Counted from the first letter of the stretch, positions 9,077 to 18,901 are shown. The stretch is DNA of 64,000 nt from Vibrio nigripulchritudo ATCC 27043 (GCF_000222685.1 NZ_AFWJ01000311.1:1-64000); one strand, 5' to 3'. The notes: generated by a model not told the origin, from the letters alone. Translations and numbers: made by a program.

Positions 9077-9417
9077 TGTTGAAGTTCATTGGGCGTGCAA
9101 TCTTCTTGGTCAGTGTACTAGCGCTGGCGGCATGTTCTACGCCATCTCAAAGAATACAACCCAACGCCCAGCACGTTTCGGTTTATGCAGATTCTGCCGA
9201 GGTAGATAAAGCCTGTCAGTGGAAAGGCGAGTTAACAGGCAGTGAAGGTCACTGGTATTCATTTTTGTTTTTCAACAACGATGCCATGATTCAGGGCGCA
9301 GTCAATGACTTAAAGAACCGGGCTTCATCACTTGGGGCGAATCGCGTTTACTTAAACAGCCCAATCCATTTCAAAACATCTGTAACCTTCTTTGGTAACG
9401 CTTACTTTTGCCCATAA
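9076..9417 (+). CDS. DUF4156-like lipoprotein, 113 aa
   Basis: Signal peptide with lipobox LAAC at about residues 17-20, so a lipoprotein processed by LspA. The mature part is small, with VYADSAEVDKACQWKG and a Gly/Ala/Asn stretch (NRASSLGANRVYL) of the kind found in DUF4156 envelope lipoproteins. Function unknown. Co-transcribed with the DUF2956 gene. Confidence 0.8.
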   Translation: MLKFIGRAIFLVSVLALAACSTPSQRIQPNAQHVSVYADSAEVDKACQWKGELTGSEGHWYSFLFFNNDAMIQGAVNDLKNRASSLGANRVYLNSPIHFKTSVTFFGNAYFCP

Positions 9418-9445
9418 AAAATCAGCCAGCAACAATGCTGGCTGA
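9415..9445 (-). terminator. Terminator, strongest for the minus strand
   Basis: Stem TCAGCCAGC/GCTGGCTGA with six T residues on the minus-strand side. It lies between convergent genes and mainly serves the wHTH gene at 9464. Confidence 0.75.
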
Positions 9446-9463
9446 ATCAATCCACCTTTACGC

Positions 9464-9745
9464 TCAATATCCCAGCGTTGATGCAATGTCTTTTTGTCTG
9501 TCTAGTACCCATTGGCTGTCAAATGGTCCCCAATCGGATAATTGGTAATAGCCATCGTTATGACGGCGTCCATCCTGTACAAACATGAGTTCAATGCCTA
9601 AGCCTGGCAATGCTTTAAGAACATCTTGAATGGTGCGTCTGGGCCAGCCAGTTTTCTCGATAAGCTTAGGAACGTTCGGTCTGTCCAGACTCTCTACTAA
9701 TAAAGCCAAATATAATCGTCTTGCAAATACAGGATTCAATTCCAT
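9464..9745 (-). CDS. Small winged-helix DNA-binding protein, 93 aa
   Basis: The whole protein looks like one winged helix-turn-helix domain: VPKLIEKTGWPRRTIQDVLKALPGLGIELMFV reads as two helices and a recognition helix followed by a wing with QDGRRHNDGYYQL. Probably a transcriptional regulator, target unknown. The ATG at 9745 has a strong GGAGG five bases before it; the GTG at 9751 would leave no room for that site. Confidence 0.75.
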   Translation of the reverse strand: MELNPVFARRLYLALLVESLDRPNVPKLIEKTGWPRRTIQDVLKALPGLGIELMFVQDGRRHNDGYYQLSDWGPFDSQWVLDRQKDIASTLGY

Positions 9746-10088
9746 TGACACCTCCTACCGCTGTATTCTCTAGCCAAGGATCTTCTCCTTTGAGATCTCT
9801 GGTAATACCCCCACTCATGGTGGGAACTTCCTCATTATTGATGTTCTGGCACGTGATATGTTGCGCTTGATCAAACTTAATGAGATTGGGAGTGATTAAC
9901 CTCTCGTTTATCGTACACGAAACGCTTTGCTGATAAATGAGACATTATTGCTTTCCGAGTGCCTGTTTTTAGTTATCAACTGGCCAATAAATACCGTATT
10001 TTTGCTTTGACGAGCGCTTTGGACTTGCGACCCCTTTTTAACCTGATAGGATTTGAAACCTCAAAAGTAAAAAGGAAGCAATAGCGCT
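9746..10088. other. 343-bp divergent intergenic region
   Basis: Leaders and promoters of two divergent genes. A possible sigma70 promoter for the plus-strand gene is TTGCGA, 16 bases, TAGGAT at about 10026-10053. No ORF, repeat or RNA signature was recognised. Confidence 0.4.
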
Positions 10089-10436
10089 ATGGCAAACATC
10101 ATGTACGGCATTCCTAACTGCGACACAATTAAGAAAGCACAAAAGTGGTTAGACGCTGAAAACATCGCATACGAATTTCACGATTACCGCAAACAGGGAA
10201 TCGATAAATCTATGGTTGAAACCTTTTGCCAACAGCTGGGTTGGGAACAGGTTTTGAATAAGCGCGGCACAACCTTCCGTCAGCTTTCACAAGAACAAAA
10301 AGACTCGCTGAATGAACAATCGGCAATTGAATTGCTGGTCGAGCACCCTGCGATGATTAAACGCCCTATTCTTTTGGTAGAAGATGCCTACCACATCGGT
10401 TTTAAAGCCGATCAGTACCAAGATATTTTCAAGTAA
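10089..10436 (+). CDS. ArsC/Spx-family protein, YffB-like, 115 aa
   Basis: Thioredoxin-fold protein of the ArsC/Spx family. The N terminus MYGIPNCDTIKKAQKWLD and the RGTTFRQL and MIKRPILL motifs follow E. coli YffB. It has one cysteine in the NCDT motif rather than the CxxC of glutaredoxin. Function unproven; it lies 16 bases upstream of dapE, as yffB lies next to dapE in E. coli, so the two are probably one operon. Confidence 0.88.
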   Translation: MANIMYGIPNCDTIKKAQKWLDAENIAYEFHDYRKQGIDKSMVETFCQQLGWEQVLNKRGTTFRQLSQEQKDSLNEQSAIELLVEHPAMIKRPILLVEDAYHIGFKADQYQDIFK

Positions 10437-10452
10437 GTAAGGATTTTCAAGG

Positions 10453-11592
10453 ATGACAGACAGCCCAGTATTGGCGCTAGCCAAAGATCTCATTAGCCGC
10501 CCTTCAGTAACGCCACTGGATGAAGGCTGCCAGGAAGTTATGATCGAACGCTTAAAGGCGCTAGGGTTTGAAATTGAAGTGATGGTGTTTGAAGACACCA
10601 CTAACTTCTGGGCACGCCGTGGTACAGAAGCACCTCTGTTTGCTTTTGCAGGACACACTGATGTCGTGCCAGCCGGTCCATTAGAACAATGGCATACCCC
10701 TCCATTTGAACCAACGGTTATTGATGGTCATCTCCACGGACGTGGTGCCGCTGACATGAAAGGTTCACTGGCATGTATGGTGGTTGCTGTAGAACGTTTC
10801 GTGACTGAAAACCCAGATCACAAAGGCTCGATTGCTTTCCTTATTACTTCAGATGAAGAAGGACCCTTTATCAATGGTACGACTCGTGTCGTTGATACAT
10901 TAGTGGAGCGCAACGAGATGATCGACATGTGTATTGTCGGTGAACCTTCCAGTACTCACAATGTGGGTGATGTTGTGAAAAATGGTCGTCGCGGCTCTAT
11001 CACTGGTGATCTTGTCGTGAAAGGAACACAAGGGCACGTGGCATACCCTCACCTGGCGAACAACCCGGTGCATCAAGCACTGCCAGCTTTGGCAGAATTG
11101 GCGGCGACTAAGTGGGATGATGGAAACGACTATTTCCCACCAACCAGTTTCCAGATCCCAAATCTGCAATCAGGTACAGGGGCTTCTAACGTCATTCCAG
11201 GTGAGTTTAACGTCCAGTTCAACTTCCGTTTCAGTACCGAACTGACGGATGAAGACATTAAACGTCGCGTTCATTCCACACTGGATTCATACGGATTGGA
11301 TTACGATCTGGAATGGACACTAAGTGGTCACCCATTCTTAACCGATGCAGGTGCACTGAAAGACGCCATTGTGACTGCTGTTGAGAAAGTGAATCACAAG
11401 AAGCCAGAACTACTAACAACTGGTGGCACATCTGATGGTCGCTTTATTGCTCGAATGGGAGCACAGGTTATCGAACTCGGTCCTGTTAATGCCACTATCC
11501 ACAAAGTGAATGAGTGTGTCAGTGTTGCTGATCTAGAGCTACTGACCGACATGTATCAAGTTACGCTTGAAGAGTTACTGGCAAACAAATGA
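10453..11592 (+). CDS. dapE: Succinyl-diaminopimelate desuccinylase
   Basis: Hydrolyses N-succinyl-LL-diaminopimelate to LL-diaminopimelate in lysine and peptidoglycan precursor synthesis. M20 metallopeptidase fold: zinc ligands H68 and D101 ([16 protein letters not shown]), catalytic/bridging E135-E136 (TSDEEGP), then the dimerisation domain (about 180-290), and a C-terminal H in ATIHKVNE. The 379-aa length is normal. Preceded by AAGGA, and its last four bases ATGA overlap the next gene, so the two are coupled. Confidence 0.97.
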   Translation: MTDSPVLALAKDLISRPSVTPLDEGCQEVMIERLKALGFEIEVMVFEDTTNFWARRGTEAPLFAFAGHTDVVPAGPLEQWHTPPFEPTVIDGHLHGRGAADMKGSLACMVVAVERFVTENPDHKGSIAFLITSDEEGPFINGTTRVVDTLVERNEMIDMCIVGEPSSTHNVGDVVKNGRRGSITGDLVVKGTQGHVAYPHLANNPVHQALPALAELAATKWDDGNDYFPPTSFQIPNLQSGTGASNVIPGEFNVQFNFRFSTELTDEDIKRRVHSTLDSYGLDYDLEWTLSGHPFLTDAGALKDAIVTAVEKVNHKKPELLTTGGTSDGRFIARMGAQVIELGPVNATIHKVNECVSVADLELLTDMYQVTLEELLANK

Positions 11593-12263
11593 GCCGTGAA
11601 TCGCTGACAGGACTGACTCAAAACCACCTAACTGAGTGCCAGATAGGCACTCAGTCGGTACTCGCTCACCCTTTAGCCAGAGAAGCTTTAGAAAAGCTTT
11701 ATCACCAGGCAGAAAAGGCTGGATTTGAGTTAGGTATTGCCAGCGGGTTTCGCGATTATCACCGTCAGAAGGCGATATGGGATGCTAAGTATTCTGGTCA
11801 GAGAGCGATTCTCGATAGCCATTCTCAACCCATTGATCCTGCTTCTTTGTCGAACGAAGAAAAAGTACTGGCAATATTGCGTTGGTCTGCATTGCCCGGT
11901 GCGAGTCGCCATCACTGGGGAACCGATTTTGACGTTTACGCCAAAAACTGTCTGCCCGATGGAGTCAGCCTGCAATTGGAGCCCTGGGAATACCAGACGG
12001 GTCATCAAAAAGCCTTTTCAGACTGGTTGAGTCAGGAAATGCAATCCTTCGGGTTCTATCTGCCTTATCAGAGCGATTTAGGCGGAGTAGCCATCGAGCC
12101 CTGGCACATCAGTTTTGAAGCGGTAGCAAAACCTAATTTAAACGCTTTGAATGTGGAAACAATCCGAGAGACGTTGCACATTTCCCCCATTGAAGGGCTG
12201 CAAATCGTTCTCCCCATGCTTGATACCATATACAATCGCTTCATCAACAACGTAGGGGATTAA
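11589..12263 (+). CDS. D-alanyl-D-alanine carboxypeptidase family (M15B, VanY-like), 224 aa
   Basis: Peptidoglycan LD/DD-peptidase-like zinc enzyme. Visible motifs are [17 protein letters not shown] (about 52-68), the [13 protein letters not shown] zinc signature (about 104-116) and EPWHISFE (about 172-179), giving two His and one Asp ligand plus the catalytic Glu. It has no signal peptide at this start, so either the protein is cytoplasmic or export is unusual. It overlaps dapE by 4 bases, linking it to cell-wall precursor metabolism, and is followed 1 base later by a small DUF2897 gene. Confidence 0.85.
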   Translation: MSRESLTGLTQNHLTECQIGTQSVLAHPLAREALEKLYHQAEKAGFELGIASGFRDYHRQKAIWDAKYSGQRAILDSHSQPIDPASLSNEEKVLAILRWSALPGASRHHWGTDFDVYAKNCLPDGVSLQLEPWEYQTGHQKAFSDWLSQEMQSFGFYLPYQSDLGGVAIEPWHISFEAVAKPNLNALNVETIRETLHISPIEGLQIVLPMLDTIYNRFINNVGD

Positions 12264-12264
12264 G

Positions 12265-12444
12265 ATGGAATTTCTCACCAACCCTTGGGTTATCATTATC
12301 ATTGTATTGGCGGTCGTGATTGGCAACATCGCCGCATTAAAGTACACAGCAAAAATGAAGTTTACGCAGGTTGAAAGAGGGAAAAGCGACCTGGATAAGC
12401 TGAACGATCTGGATAAAGACAACCAGCAGAAGAAGCAAGATTGA
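12265..12444 (+). CDS. DUF2897-type small membrane protein, 59 aa
   Basis: One N-terminal transmembrane helix (about residues 8-27: PWVIIIIVLAVVIGNIAAL) followed by a charged tail rich in Lys, Asp and Gln. It starts 1 base after the preceding stop codon, so it is translated from the same message, and is followed by a bidirectional terminator. Recognised as the DUF2897 type of Vibrio and relatives; function unknown. Confidence 0.75.
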   Translation: MEFLTNPWVIIIIVLAVVIGNIAALKYTAKMKFTQVERGKSDLDKLNDLDKDNQQKKQD

Positions 12445-12467
12445 CGATAATTGCGAAAAATGAACAC

Positions 12468-12494
12468 AAAAAAGGTGCCATTGGCACCTTTTTC
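12468..12494. terminator. Bidirectional terminator between convergent genes
   Basis: Stem AAAAAGGTGCC/GGCACCTTTTT with T runs on both strands, serving the dapE operon (plus) and bamC (minus). Confidence 0.88.
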
Positions 12495-12514
12495 TATTTC
12501 ATCGAACTGTGATG

Positions 12515-13540
12515 TTACTGAACGGAGTTTTCAGCGACTTTCGCCAGAATTGGCGCTAAGTCGGTCAGTAATTGCTCGTTGATTGGTTTATCAGAACTGT
12601 CTGTCACGTTGATAGAAGTTCGGTTATCCAAATCCCCCATCAGGAACGTGAACGAACTGCCACTCAAATCCAGTGGTTTCATACCAATCTTCTGCCAAAA
12701 CTCATCATCTGGCTTAGCGTACTTCACTTTTATGATGCCCTGAGACTGGTTGCGATCTTCGATTTCAAACCCAATCTGCGGCAGGATGGTTGGCATGTGC
12801 TGCCACAACGTCGCATAAGGTGCACGTGCAATGATGACAGGTAGCCCGCTTCGGTCTTTACCCAAACTAATAGGAATACGCTTCACAAGCTCTTGCGCTT
12901 TCAGCGCAGCCTCGGCACGAAGATTATTGTCGTACGTTGAGGTAACCAGGTTAGTCATTAAAATGTTGTAGCGCTCTTTGTCGGTCGCTTTCACAGGTTT
13001 TACCTGATTGCCTTCACGCCAGTCGATCAGTGAAATCTTAAAACCATATCGGCGATTAGACTCAAAACGCTCCAGCAAATAGCGACTACCAATGTCTGTG
13101 TCTTCGTCTTCCGATCTCCAGGTGACCCAGTCCGTTTCAATACGATTTGACGTGTTATCACGCAGACCAATGCCTTGATTAGAAATCATTTGAAGCGCCG
13201 TGCGCCACACTTTTTCCTGTTCCGATTCACGAACTAACCACAACGTTGCTTCACCGTCTTTCACTTCAGAACGCGCTCCTGGAATCAGATCCAGAATCTG
13301 TTGAGGTGGACGAATATCAACGCTCTTACCAATGCCCCCAGTGTACTCACCAGCAGGGATATCGTAATTAGGGTAGAACTGAGGCGTCGCACCCTGAGGT
13401 AACGACCACTCTTTCAGAGGCTTGGTTTCAAGATAGGTAAAATCATCTTTTGCCTGACGGCGAGAAGACGGGTCGCTTGAACAAGCAGCCAGTACGAAAA
13501 CAGCCAGCGAACCAGTCACTAGCTGACGTGAAAACTTCAT
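12515..13540 (-). CDS. bamC: Outer-membrane assembly lipoprotein BamC
   Basis: Lipoprotein subunit of the BAM complex that inserts beta-barrel proteins in the outer membrane. Signal peptide and lipobox VLAAC at about residues 16-20, an unstructured N-terminal segment, then two helix-grip domains (about 95-220 and 230-340). I take ATG 13540 with GGAG before it; a longer open frame upstream overlaps dapA and lacks the signal peptide at its start. Directly downstream of dapA in the same direction, the conserved dapA-bamC arrangement. Confidence 0.94.
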   Translation of the reverse strand: MKFSRQLVTGSLAVFVLAACSSDPSSRRQAKDDFTYLETKPLKEWSLPQGATPQFYPNYDIPAGEYTGGIGKSVDIRPPQQILDLIPGARSEVKDGEATLWLVRESEQEKVWRTALQMISNQGIGLRDNTSNRIETDWVTWRSEDEDTDIGSRYLLERFESNRRYGFKISLIDWREGNQVKPVKATDKERYNILMTNLVTSTYDNNLRAEAALKAQELVKRIPISLGKDRSGLPVIIARAPYATLWQHMPTILPQIGFEIEDRNQSQGIIKVKYAKPDDEFWQKIGMKPLDLSGSSFTFLMGDLDNRTSINVTDSSDKPINEQLLTDLAPILAKVAENSVQ

Positions 13541-13587
13541 TAAAACTCCTAAATGTTTCCCGAAGCGCAAAGCTTCGGGATCAACGT

Positions 13588-14469
13588 TTATGCTTGGATT
13601 CCTGCTTCCGCCAGAGATTTTGAAATCACTGGCTGTGCTTGCTCGGATAGCTCGGTCATTGGCAGTCTTAGGTGACCACATTTGATAAGACCCAACTGAT
13701 GAGCGGCCCATTTTACAGGGATTGGGCTTGCCTCAATAAACAGGTTCTTGTGCAGAGTCATCAAACGCTGGTTGATTTGTGCTGCTTCTTCAAATTCACC
13801 GTCTTTTGCTAGATGCATCATTTTCGCCATGTCTGCTGCCGCAATATTGTTGGTAACAGAGATAACGCCATGACCACCTAGCTTACAGAATTCAAGACCT
13901 GTAGAGTCATCGCCACTTAGTAAGATAAAATCTTCGCCACAAAGTTCACGGTGAATTGCAACTCGTTCCAAATCACCGGTCGCATCTTTGATCGCAACGA
14001 TGTTTTCAAGCTCGGCAAGACGCGCAACAGTTTGAGGTTGAAGATCAACAGCCGTACGCCCCGGTACGTTGTAAAGAATGATTGGCACATCACTCGCTTC
14101 AGAGATGGCTTTGTAGTGCTGGTACAAACCTTCCTGAGTTGGCTTATTGTAGTAAGGTGTAACACTCAGTACACCAACAATGCCAGAACCCTGAAGCAAT
14201 CGGCTGAACGTAACCGATTCGTGCGTTGCATTCGCACCCGTACCTGCCACGATAGGAATGCGACCATTTGCGTATTCCACTGCCTTATTCACAACTTTGA
14301 CATGCTCTTCAATTGTTAAAGTGGCAGATTCTCCTGTCGTGCCTACCGCGACAATTCCATCTGTACCGGCGTCAACGTGGTACTCAACAAGTTGCTTTAG
14401 GCTTTCGAAATCCACTTCACCTTCTTCATTAAACGGTGTCAAAAGCGCAACCCAGCTTCCAGAAAACAT
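13588..14469 (-). CDS. dapA: 4-hydroxy-tetrahydrodipicolinate synthase
   Basis: Condenses pyruvate with aspartate semialdehyde in the first committed step of lysine/diaminopimelate synthesis. TIM barrel with the GTTGESATL motif (about 43-51), the catalytic Tyr in [13 protein letters not shown] (about 132-134) and the Schiff-base Lys in AIKDATG (about 161). I choose the ATG at 14469 (MFSGSW) because GGAG lies 6 bases upstream; the ATG two codons earlier abuts the Shine-Dalgarno. The 293-aa length fits the family. Operon with bamC. Confidence 0.97.
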   Translation of the reverse strand: MFSGSWVALLTPFNEEGEVDFESLKQLVEYHVDAGTDGIVAVGTTGESATLTIEEHVKVVNKAVEYANGRIPIVAGTGANATHESVTFSRLLQGSGIVGVLSVTPYYNKPTQEGLYQHYKAISEASDVPIILYNVPGRTAVDLQPQTVARLAELENIVAIKDATGDLERVAIHRELCGEDFILLSGDDSTGLEFCKLGGHGVISVTNNIAAADMAKMMHLAKDGEFEEAAQINQRLMTLHKNLFIEASPIPVKWAAHQLGLIKCGHLRLPMTELSEQAQPVISKSLAEAGIQA

Positions 14470-14769
14470 GTCCATCTCCTTAATAATTTTTTATACCAAA
14501 TGGCGTTAAAGCCTCCCCAAACGGGTACGTCTACGCTCAAATGGGTTTCTAGCATGGTACTTTAACATCCTTGATTAAAACAAGGGTTCAGACCGCCTTA
14601 GATGACAAACTCGCGTCAATAATTGGAGGTTAAGCATAGATTGGCTGTTTTTTTAGCAGAGCGGCGATTTTTTCGTGTCAGAGAACAGAATTTGCCACCC
14701 CGCTATCAGGCTATCTCAAAGGAACTGTGCTACCATGCAGAATAAGACTTATCGAAAAATTGCTTCCCC
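14470..14769. other. 300-bp divergent region between dapA and gcvR
   Basis: Holds the promoters and leaders of two divergent genes. I see no riboswitch-like structure, ORF or repeat. No lysine riboswitch was recognised upstream of dapA. Confidence 0.4.
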
Positions 14770-15312
14770 ATGTTACAACATCTAGTGATAACCGCTATTG
14801 GTACGGATCGCCCGGGTATCAGTAACCAAATAACTCATCTGGTCACTGAGTCAGGTTGTAATATTATCGACAGCCGAATCGCACTGTTTGGTAGCGAATT
14901 CACCCTCATCATGCTGTTATCTGGCAATAACAACAGTCTGGCACGCGTTGAAACCAGTCTCCCACTTATGGGGCAAGAACATGATCTAATTACGATCATG
15001 AAACGTACCTCTCCTCATCAAGACCCAGAACATGTTTACCGCATCGAAGTCTTTGTCGAGTCGGAAGACAAAATGGGTCTGACCGAAAAGTTCACGCAAT
15101 TCTTTGCCGACCGCCAAATCGGAATGTCTTCGCTGAGTGCGCAGACGATAGATAAAGCAAAGGTTGAAAAAGAAAAAAATCAATTTCATATTGCGTTAAC
15201 TGCCCATGTAGATGGTGAGTGTAATCTGATGCAACTGGAAGAGGAATTCCAGACGCTATGCACTGAACTGTCGGTTCAAGGGTCCCTGAATTTCATAAAA
15301 AACAGCCAATAA
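14770..15312 (+). CDS. gcvR: Glycine cleavage system regulatory protein GcvR
   Basis: Two ACT-type regulatory domains (about residues 5-80 and 92-170). MLQHLVITAIGTDRPGISNQI begins the first domain. In E. coli GcvR binds GcvA and turns it into a repressor of gcvTHP when glycine is low; the partner gcvA and the sRNA gcvB are in this window at 22.4-23.6 kb. The gene is followed 19 bases later by bcp, the E. coli order. No strong Shine-Dalgarno is seen. Confidence 0.92.
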   Translation: MLQHLVITAIGTDRPGISNQITHLVTESGCNIIDSRIALFGSEFTLIMLLSGNNNSLARVETSLPLMGQEHDLITIMKRTSPHQDPEHVYRIEVFVESEDKMGLTEKFTQFFADRQIGMSSLSAQTIDKAKVEKEKNQFHIALTAHVDGECNLMQLEEEFQTLCTELSVQGSLNFIKNSQ

Positions 15313-15331
15313 AAAATTAAAGGATCGCTCA

Positions 15332-15802
15332 ATGGAAACTTTGACTGCTGGTACTCCGGCACCTGCCTTCTCACTTCTCGATCAAGACGGAAACACAGTG
15401 ACTTTGTCTGACTTTAAAGGCAAAAAAGTGTTGTTCTACTTCTACCCTAAAGCCATGACACCTGGCTGTACGGTTCAGGCACAAGGCTTGCGCGATGTAA
15501 AAGCCGAGCTGGATGGGCACAATATTGTCGTTCTGGGTGTCAGCATCGACCCAGTAAAACGTCTGGGCAAATTTATTGAGCGCGACAACCTGAACTTCAC
15601 GCTTCTTTCAGACGAAGACCACGCAGTCGCTGAACAGTTTGGTGTCTGGGGCGAGAAAAAATTCATGGGTAAAGTGTACGACGGGCTTCATCGCATCAGC
15701 TTCCTGATTAACGAAGAAGGTGTGATTGAACATGTGTTCAACAAGTTCAAAACCAAAACGCACCATGAAGTGGTATTGGATTACCTAAAACAATCTGCGT
15801 AA
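15332..15802 (+). CDS. bcp: Thioredoxin-dependent thiol peroxidase (peroxiredoxin Q/BCP)
   Basis: Reduces hydrogen peroxide and organic peroxides in the cytoplasm. Thioredoxin fold with the peroxidatic Cys46 in AMTPGCTVQ. The E. coli enzyme has a second, resolving Cys five residues on (CTVQAC); here that position is Gln, and I find no other Cys in the protein, so this is a one-Cys form that needs an external thiol. The length of 156 aa is normal. Second gene after gcvR, ended by a strong terminator. Confidence 0.95.
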   Translation: METLTAGTPAPAFSLLDQDGNTVTLSDFKGKKVLFYFYPKAMTPGCTVQAQGLRDVKAELDGHNIVVLGVSIDPVKRLGKFIERDNLNFTLLSDEDHAVAEQFGVWGEKKFMGKVYDGLHRISFLINEEGVIEHVFNKFKTKTHHEVVLDYLKQSA

Positions 15803-15823
15803 CAGCAAACCACTTTCAGATAC

Positions 15824-15853
15824 AAAAAAGACCTCTAATCAGAGGTCTTTTTT
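15824..15853. terminator. Bidirectional terminator between bcp and perM-like gene
   Basis: Stem AAAAAGACCTCT/AGAGGTCTTTTT with T runs on both sides. Confidence 0.88.
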
Positions 15854-15854
15854 T

Positions 15855-16931
15855 CTATTCAGCTTCGGCTATCGAGGTTTTAGATTCCGTATTGGGTAAG
15901 GCGTTTATTACCGCCTTGACTAACGTGGCCAGCGGAATAGCGAAGAAAACGCCCCAGAATCCCCAGAGCCCTCCAAAAACCAGAACTGAAACAATGATGG
16001 CGACTGGGTGCAGGTTGACTGCCTCAGAAAACAGAACCGGAACCAATACGTTTCCATCCAGCGCCTGAATAATGCCATAGGCGATCAGTAACCAGTAAAA
16101 CTCTGAAGTGAGTCCCCATTGGAACAGACCGACGATGGCAACAGGCACGGTCACTGCGGCTGCGCCAATGTAAGGAATCAATACCGACAACCCTACGGCA
16201 ACCGCCAGAAGTACTGAGTATCTCAAATCCAGAATCGCAAAGGTGACGTAGCTGACACCACCAACGATAAGGATTTCCATCACCTTGCCTCGAATGTAGT
16301 TCGAGATCTGCTGGTTCATTTCGCGCCAGACTTTGGTTGCCAAACGTCGGTTTTCCGGAAGAAAACCACTCAGCATAGAGAGCATTTCGGCTTTGTCTTT
16401 AAGAAGGAAGAAAACCAGAAGAGGCACAAGAATCAGATAAACCGCCAGAGTTGCAATGCTGACCAAAGACGCCAATGAACCTTTAACGACACTTTCGCCC
16501 AAGCCCAGTACTTTATTTTTGGCATTCGAGACTATGGATTCCACAATCTGGAGGTTAGCAAGCTCGGGGTACTTTTCTGGTATCGAGGCGATAAACCCTT
16601 GTAACCCGTTATACATGTTCGGAATGTCGTTAATAAGGTTGCCAACCTGACTCCAGATAGTCGGCATCAAGCCAAAAATGGCCATTAACATCAATCCAAG
16701 GAATGCGAGCACGACGATCGGTACCGCAGCAGTACGGGGTAAACCAAGACGAATCATTTGAGTGACCGGCCATTCAAGCAGGTATGCAATCACAATGGCA
16801 ACCAGTAGTGGAGCAATCAAATGTCCGAAGAAATAGATAGTGGCAAAGCCAAATAACAGAATGGCTACCAGACTAACAGCATGAGGGTCGGAAAAACGTC
16901 GCTTATACCAGCGGCTGACCATATCAAACAT
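15855..16931 (-). CDS. AI-2E/PerM-family permease, 358 aa
   Basis: Polytopic inner-membrane protein (seven to eight predicted helices) of the UPF0118/AI-2E transporter family. A helical pair lies near the N terminus (about 20-75), a large loop at about 85-145, and the C-terminal cluster includes VLVFGGLWGFWGVFFAIPLATLVKAV. It corresponds to E. coli PerM (YfgO), whose substrate is unsettled; other members export AI-2 or act as Na+/H+ antiporters. Its start codon overlaps the stop of the TusA-like gene (TGATG), so it is translationally coupled. The neighbours bcp and bepA match E. coli. Confidence 0.88.
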   Translation of the reverse strand: MFDMVSRWYKRRFSDPHAVSLVAILLFGFATIYFFGHLIAPLLVAIVIAYLLEWPVTQMIRLGLPRTAAVPIVVLAFLGLMLMAIFGLMPTIWSQVGNLINDIPNMYNGLQGFIASIPEKYPELANLQIVESIVSNAKNKVLGLGESVVKGSLASLVSIATLAVYLILVPLLVFFLLKDKAEMLSMLSGFLPENRRLATKVWREMNQQISNYIRGKVMEILIVGGVSYVTFAILDLRYSVLLAVAVGLSVLIPYIGAAAVTVPVAIVGLFQWGLTSEFYWLLIAYGIIQALDGNVLVPVLFSEAVNLHPVAIIVSVLVFGGLWGFWGVFFAIPLATLVKAVINALPNTESKTSIAEAE

Positions 16932-17161
16932 CAGGTGTTGCTCTCTCTTATTACGGTTAACGTGGAAACACTCTCATTCTCTTCCAATCGGACCGAAAAG
17001 AGGGCAGAAGAGAAGTATCGTATCATATCTTGAACTGAACTTTTGTCATTGGAATGAATGACTAACATTTCCTGCGTTTTCAAACTCGCTGCACGCCGCT
17101 TTGCTTTCAGCAACGCCATTGGGCAGCGTTCTTCACATAAATCAAGCGTGTAGCTGTTCAT
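16931..17161 (-). CDS. TusA-family sulfur carrier-like protein, 76 aa
   Basis: SirA/TusA-like fold. The motif LCEERCPMALLKAKRR contains the CPxP-like signature with Cys followed by Pro-Met, where the active Cys normally accepts persulfide. The next Pro of CPxP is replaced, so activity is unsure. ATG at 17161 with GGGA upstream is preferred to a TTG four codons earlier. Couples translationally to the downstream permease gene. Confidence 0.82.
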   Translation of the reverse strand: MNSYTLDLCEERCPMALLKAKRRAASLKTQEMLVIHSNDKSSVQDMIRYFSSALFSVRLEENESVSTLTVIRESNT

Positions 17162-17395
17162 TCTGAATCCCAATACTTACTATATTGCCCGTATTGTAAT
17201 AGCATTTAGACCCGTGTTCTCCATTTTCAATTGCAGATGTGAGGCAAAACGTATCGAAATTTGTGAGCTTTTAACGTTTTAAACTGCGCTAATTGTTGAA
17301 AAGAACAGCACCTGAACGGCGTTAAACGAACCTTAAAGGTGTTCAGTAGTCCAATAAAACGATAAAAAATAAAAATGACAATATGATGGAGCAGA

Positions 17396-18853
17396 ATGTT
17401 TAAACTTACTCGTTCAACCCTGTATCTCAGCATGGCAGCCCTGATCGGTCAGCCAGCGATTGCTCAGAATTCGGGGTATGAATTGCCAGATATTGGTACG
17501 GCAGCTGCTTCCACCCTGACTATTGATCAGGAGCTGCAGTACGGGGACGCTTACATGCGCATGTTGCGCAGAAGCCAGCCAATTGTGCATGACCCTGTTT
17601 TAAATGAATACATCAGCAACCTTGGGCACCAACTTGTCGCTCATGCCAATGACGTAAAAACGCCTTTCAATTTCTTCCTGATTCAGGATCGTGATATCAA
17701 CGCATTTGCCTTTTTCGGAGGCTATGTCGCACTGCATTCCGGGCTGTTTTTGCATGCTCGTTCAGAAAGCGAACTCGCTTCCGTTATCGCGCACGAAATT
17801 GCACACGTAACTCAACGTCACTTAGCAAGAGCAATGGAAGATCAAGCGCGTCGTTCGCCAGCAACCATTGCAGCTTTAGTTGGCTCACTTCTGTTAGCCG
17901 TCGCTGCACCGCAAGCCGGTATTGCCGCCATTACTGCTACTCAGGCGGGAATGATCCAGAGCCAAATCAACTACACCCGCTCTAATGAAAAAGAAGCGGA
18001 TCGCTTTGGCATTGTCACAATGTCTAAAGCGGGTTTTGACCCACAGGCCATGCCACGATTTTTTGGTCGTTTAGCGGATGAATTCCGTTACGTGAGCAAG
18101 CCACCACCAATGCTATTAACTCACCCGCTGCCTGAAGACCGAATCACAGATTCCCGTGCCAGAGCACAGAGTATGCCTCCGAAGCGCTTAGGTCCTTCCA
18201 TTGAATACCATCTTGCTAGAGCTCGCATCATTGCTCGCCATGCTGGTATCGACAGCGATGCCGCCATCGACTGGATGGACAGACGCCTTAAGAAGGCGCA
18301 CAAGGACATCGTCCCTACGTTGAAATATGGCAAAGCGCTGGCGTATCTGGATTTGAAAAAACTGGATAAAGCAGAGACCTTGTTGGTAGAGCTGGACAAG
18401 CAAGATCCTAACAACAATTTTTATCTTGATGCGCTTTCAGATCTGTACCTTTACAAAAAAGAGTACGACAAAGGTTTAGCCATGTTAAAACGTGCACTGG
18501 ATAAAAAGCCGAATAACCCAGTGCTCACCATTAACTACGCAAACTTAATGATAGAGAGCGACAAATACGCTGAAGCGGCTCGTCTACTTCAACGCTATAC
18601 TCATGATCATCCTGAAGATTTAAACGGCTGGGCATTGCTGTCTGATGCTTCTGGAAAGCAGGGTAAACGTGACGAAGAAGCGGCGGCGCGCGGAGAGATC
18701 TTCGCACTCAAAGCTGACTGGAAACAGGCGATCAGTTTTTACGCAGAAGCCAGTAAGCTCGTTGATCTGGGAAGCCTAAAACAGGCAAGATACGATGCGC
18801 GAATTGACCAGCTCGGGCTGGAACGCGATCGCTTCTATGCATTGCAGAACTAA
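17396..18853 (+). CDS. bepA: Beta-barrel assembly-enhancing protease BepA
   Basis: Periplasmic M48 zinc metalloprotease and chaperone that helps LptD and other outer-membrane proteins mature. Signal peptide residues 1-23 (ending AIA-Q). Zinc motif HEIAH at 133-137 with the third ligand E200 in SNEKEADRFG. The C-terminal half (about 280-480) carries TPR repeats. ATG with GGAG five bases before it. Followed 48 bases later by an ArsC-like gene, as bepA-yfgD in E. coli. Confidence 0.94.
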   Translation: MFKLTRSTLYLSMAALIGQPAIAQNSGYELPDIGTAAASTLTIDQELQYGDAYMRMLRRSQPIVHDPVLNEYISNLGHQLVAHANDVKTPFNFFLIQDRDINAFAFFGGYVALHSGLFLHARSESELASVIAHEIAHVTQRHLARAMEDQARRSPATIAALVGSLLLAVAAPQAGIAAITATQAGMIQSQINYTRSNEKEADRFGIVTMSKAGFDPQAMPRFFGRLADEFRYVSKPPPMLLTHPLPEDRITDSRARAQSMPPKRLGPSIEYHLARARIIARHAGIDSDAAIDWMDRRLKKAHKDIVPTLKYGKALAYLDLKKLDKAETLLVELDKQDPNNNFYLDALSDLYLYKKEYDKGLAMLKRALDKKPNNPVLTINYANLMIESDKYAEAARLLQRYTHDHPEDLNGWALLSDASGKQGKRDEEAAARGEIFALKADWKQAISFYAEASKLVDLGSLKQARYDARIDQLGLERDRFYALQN

Positions 18854-18901
18854 TAAGCACTACAAAAACAAGTATTACAAAACCAAGAATTGGGAGAAGA
18901 C

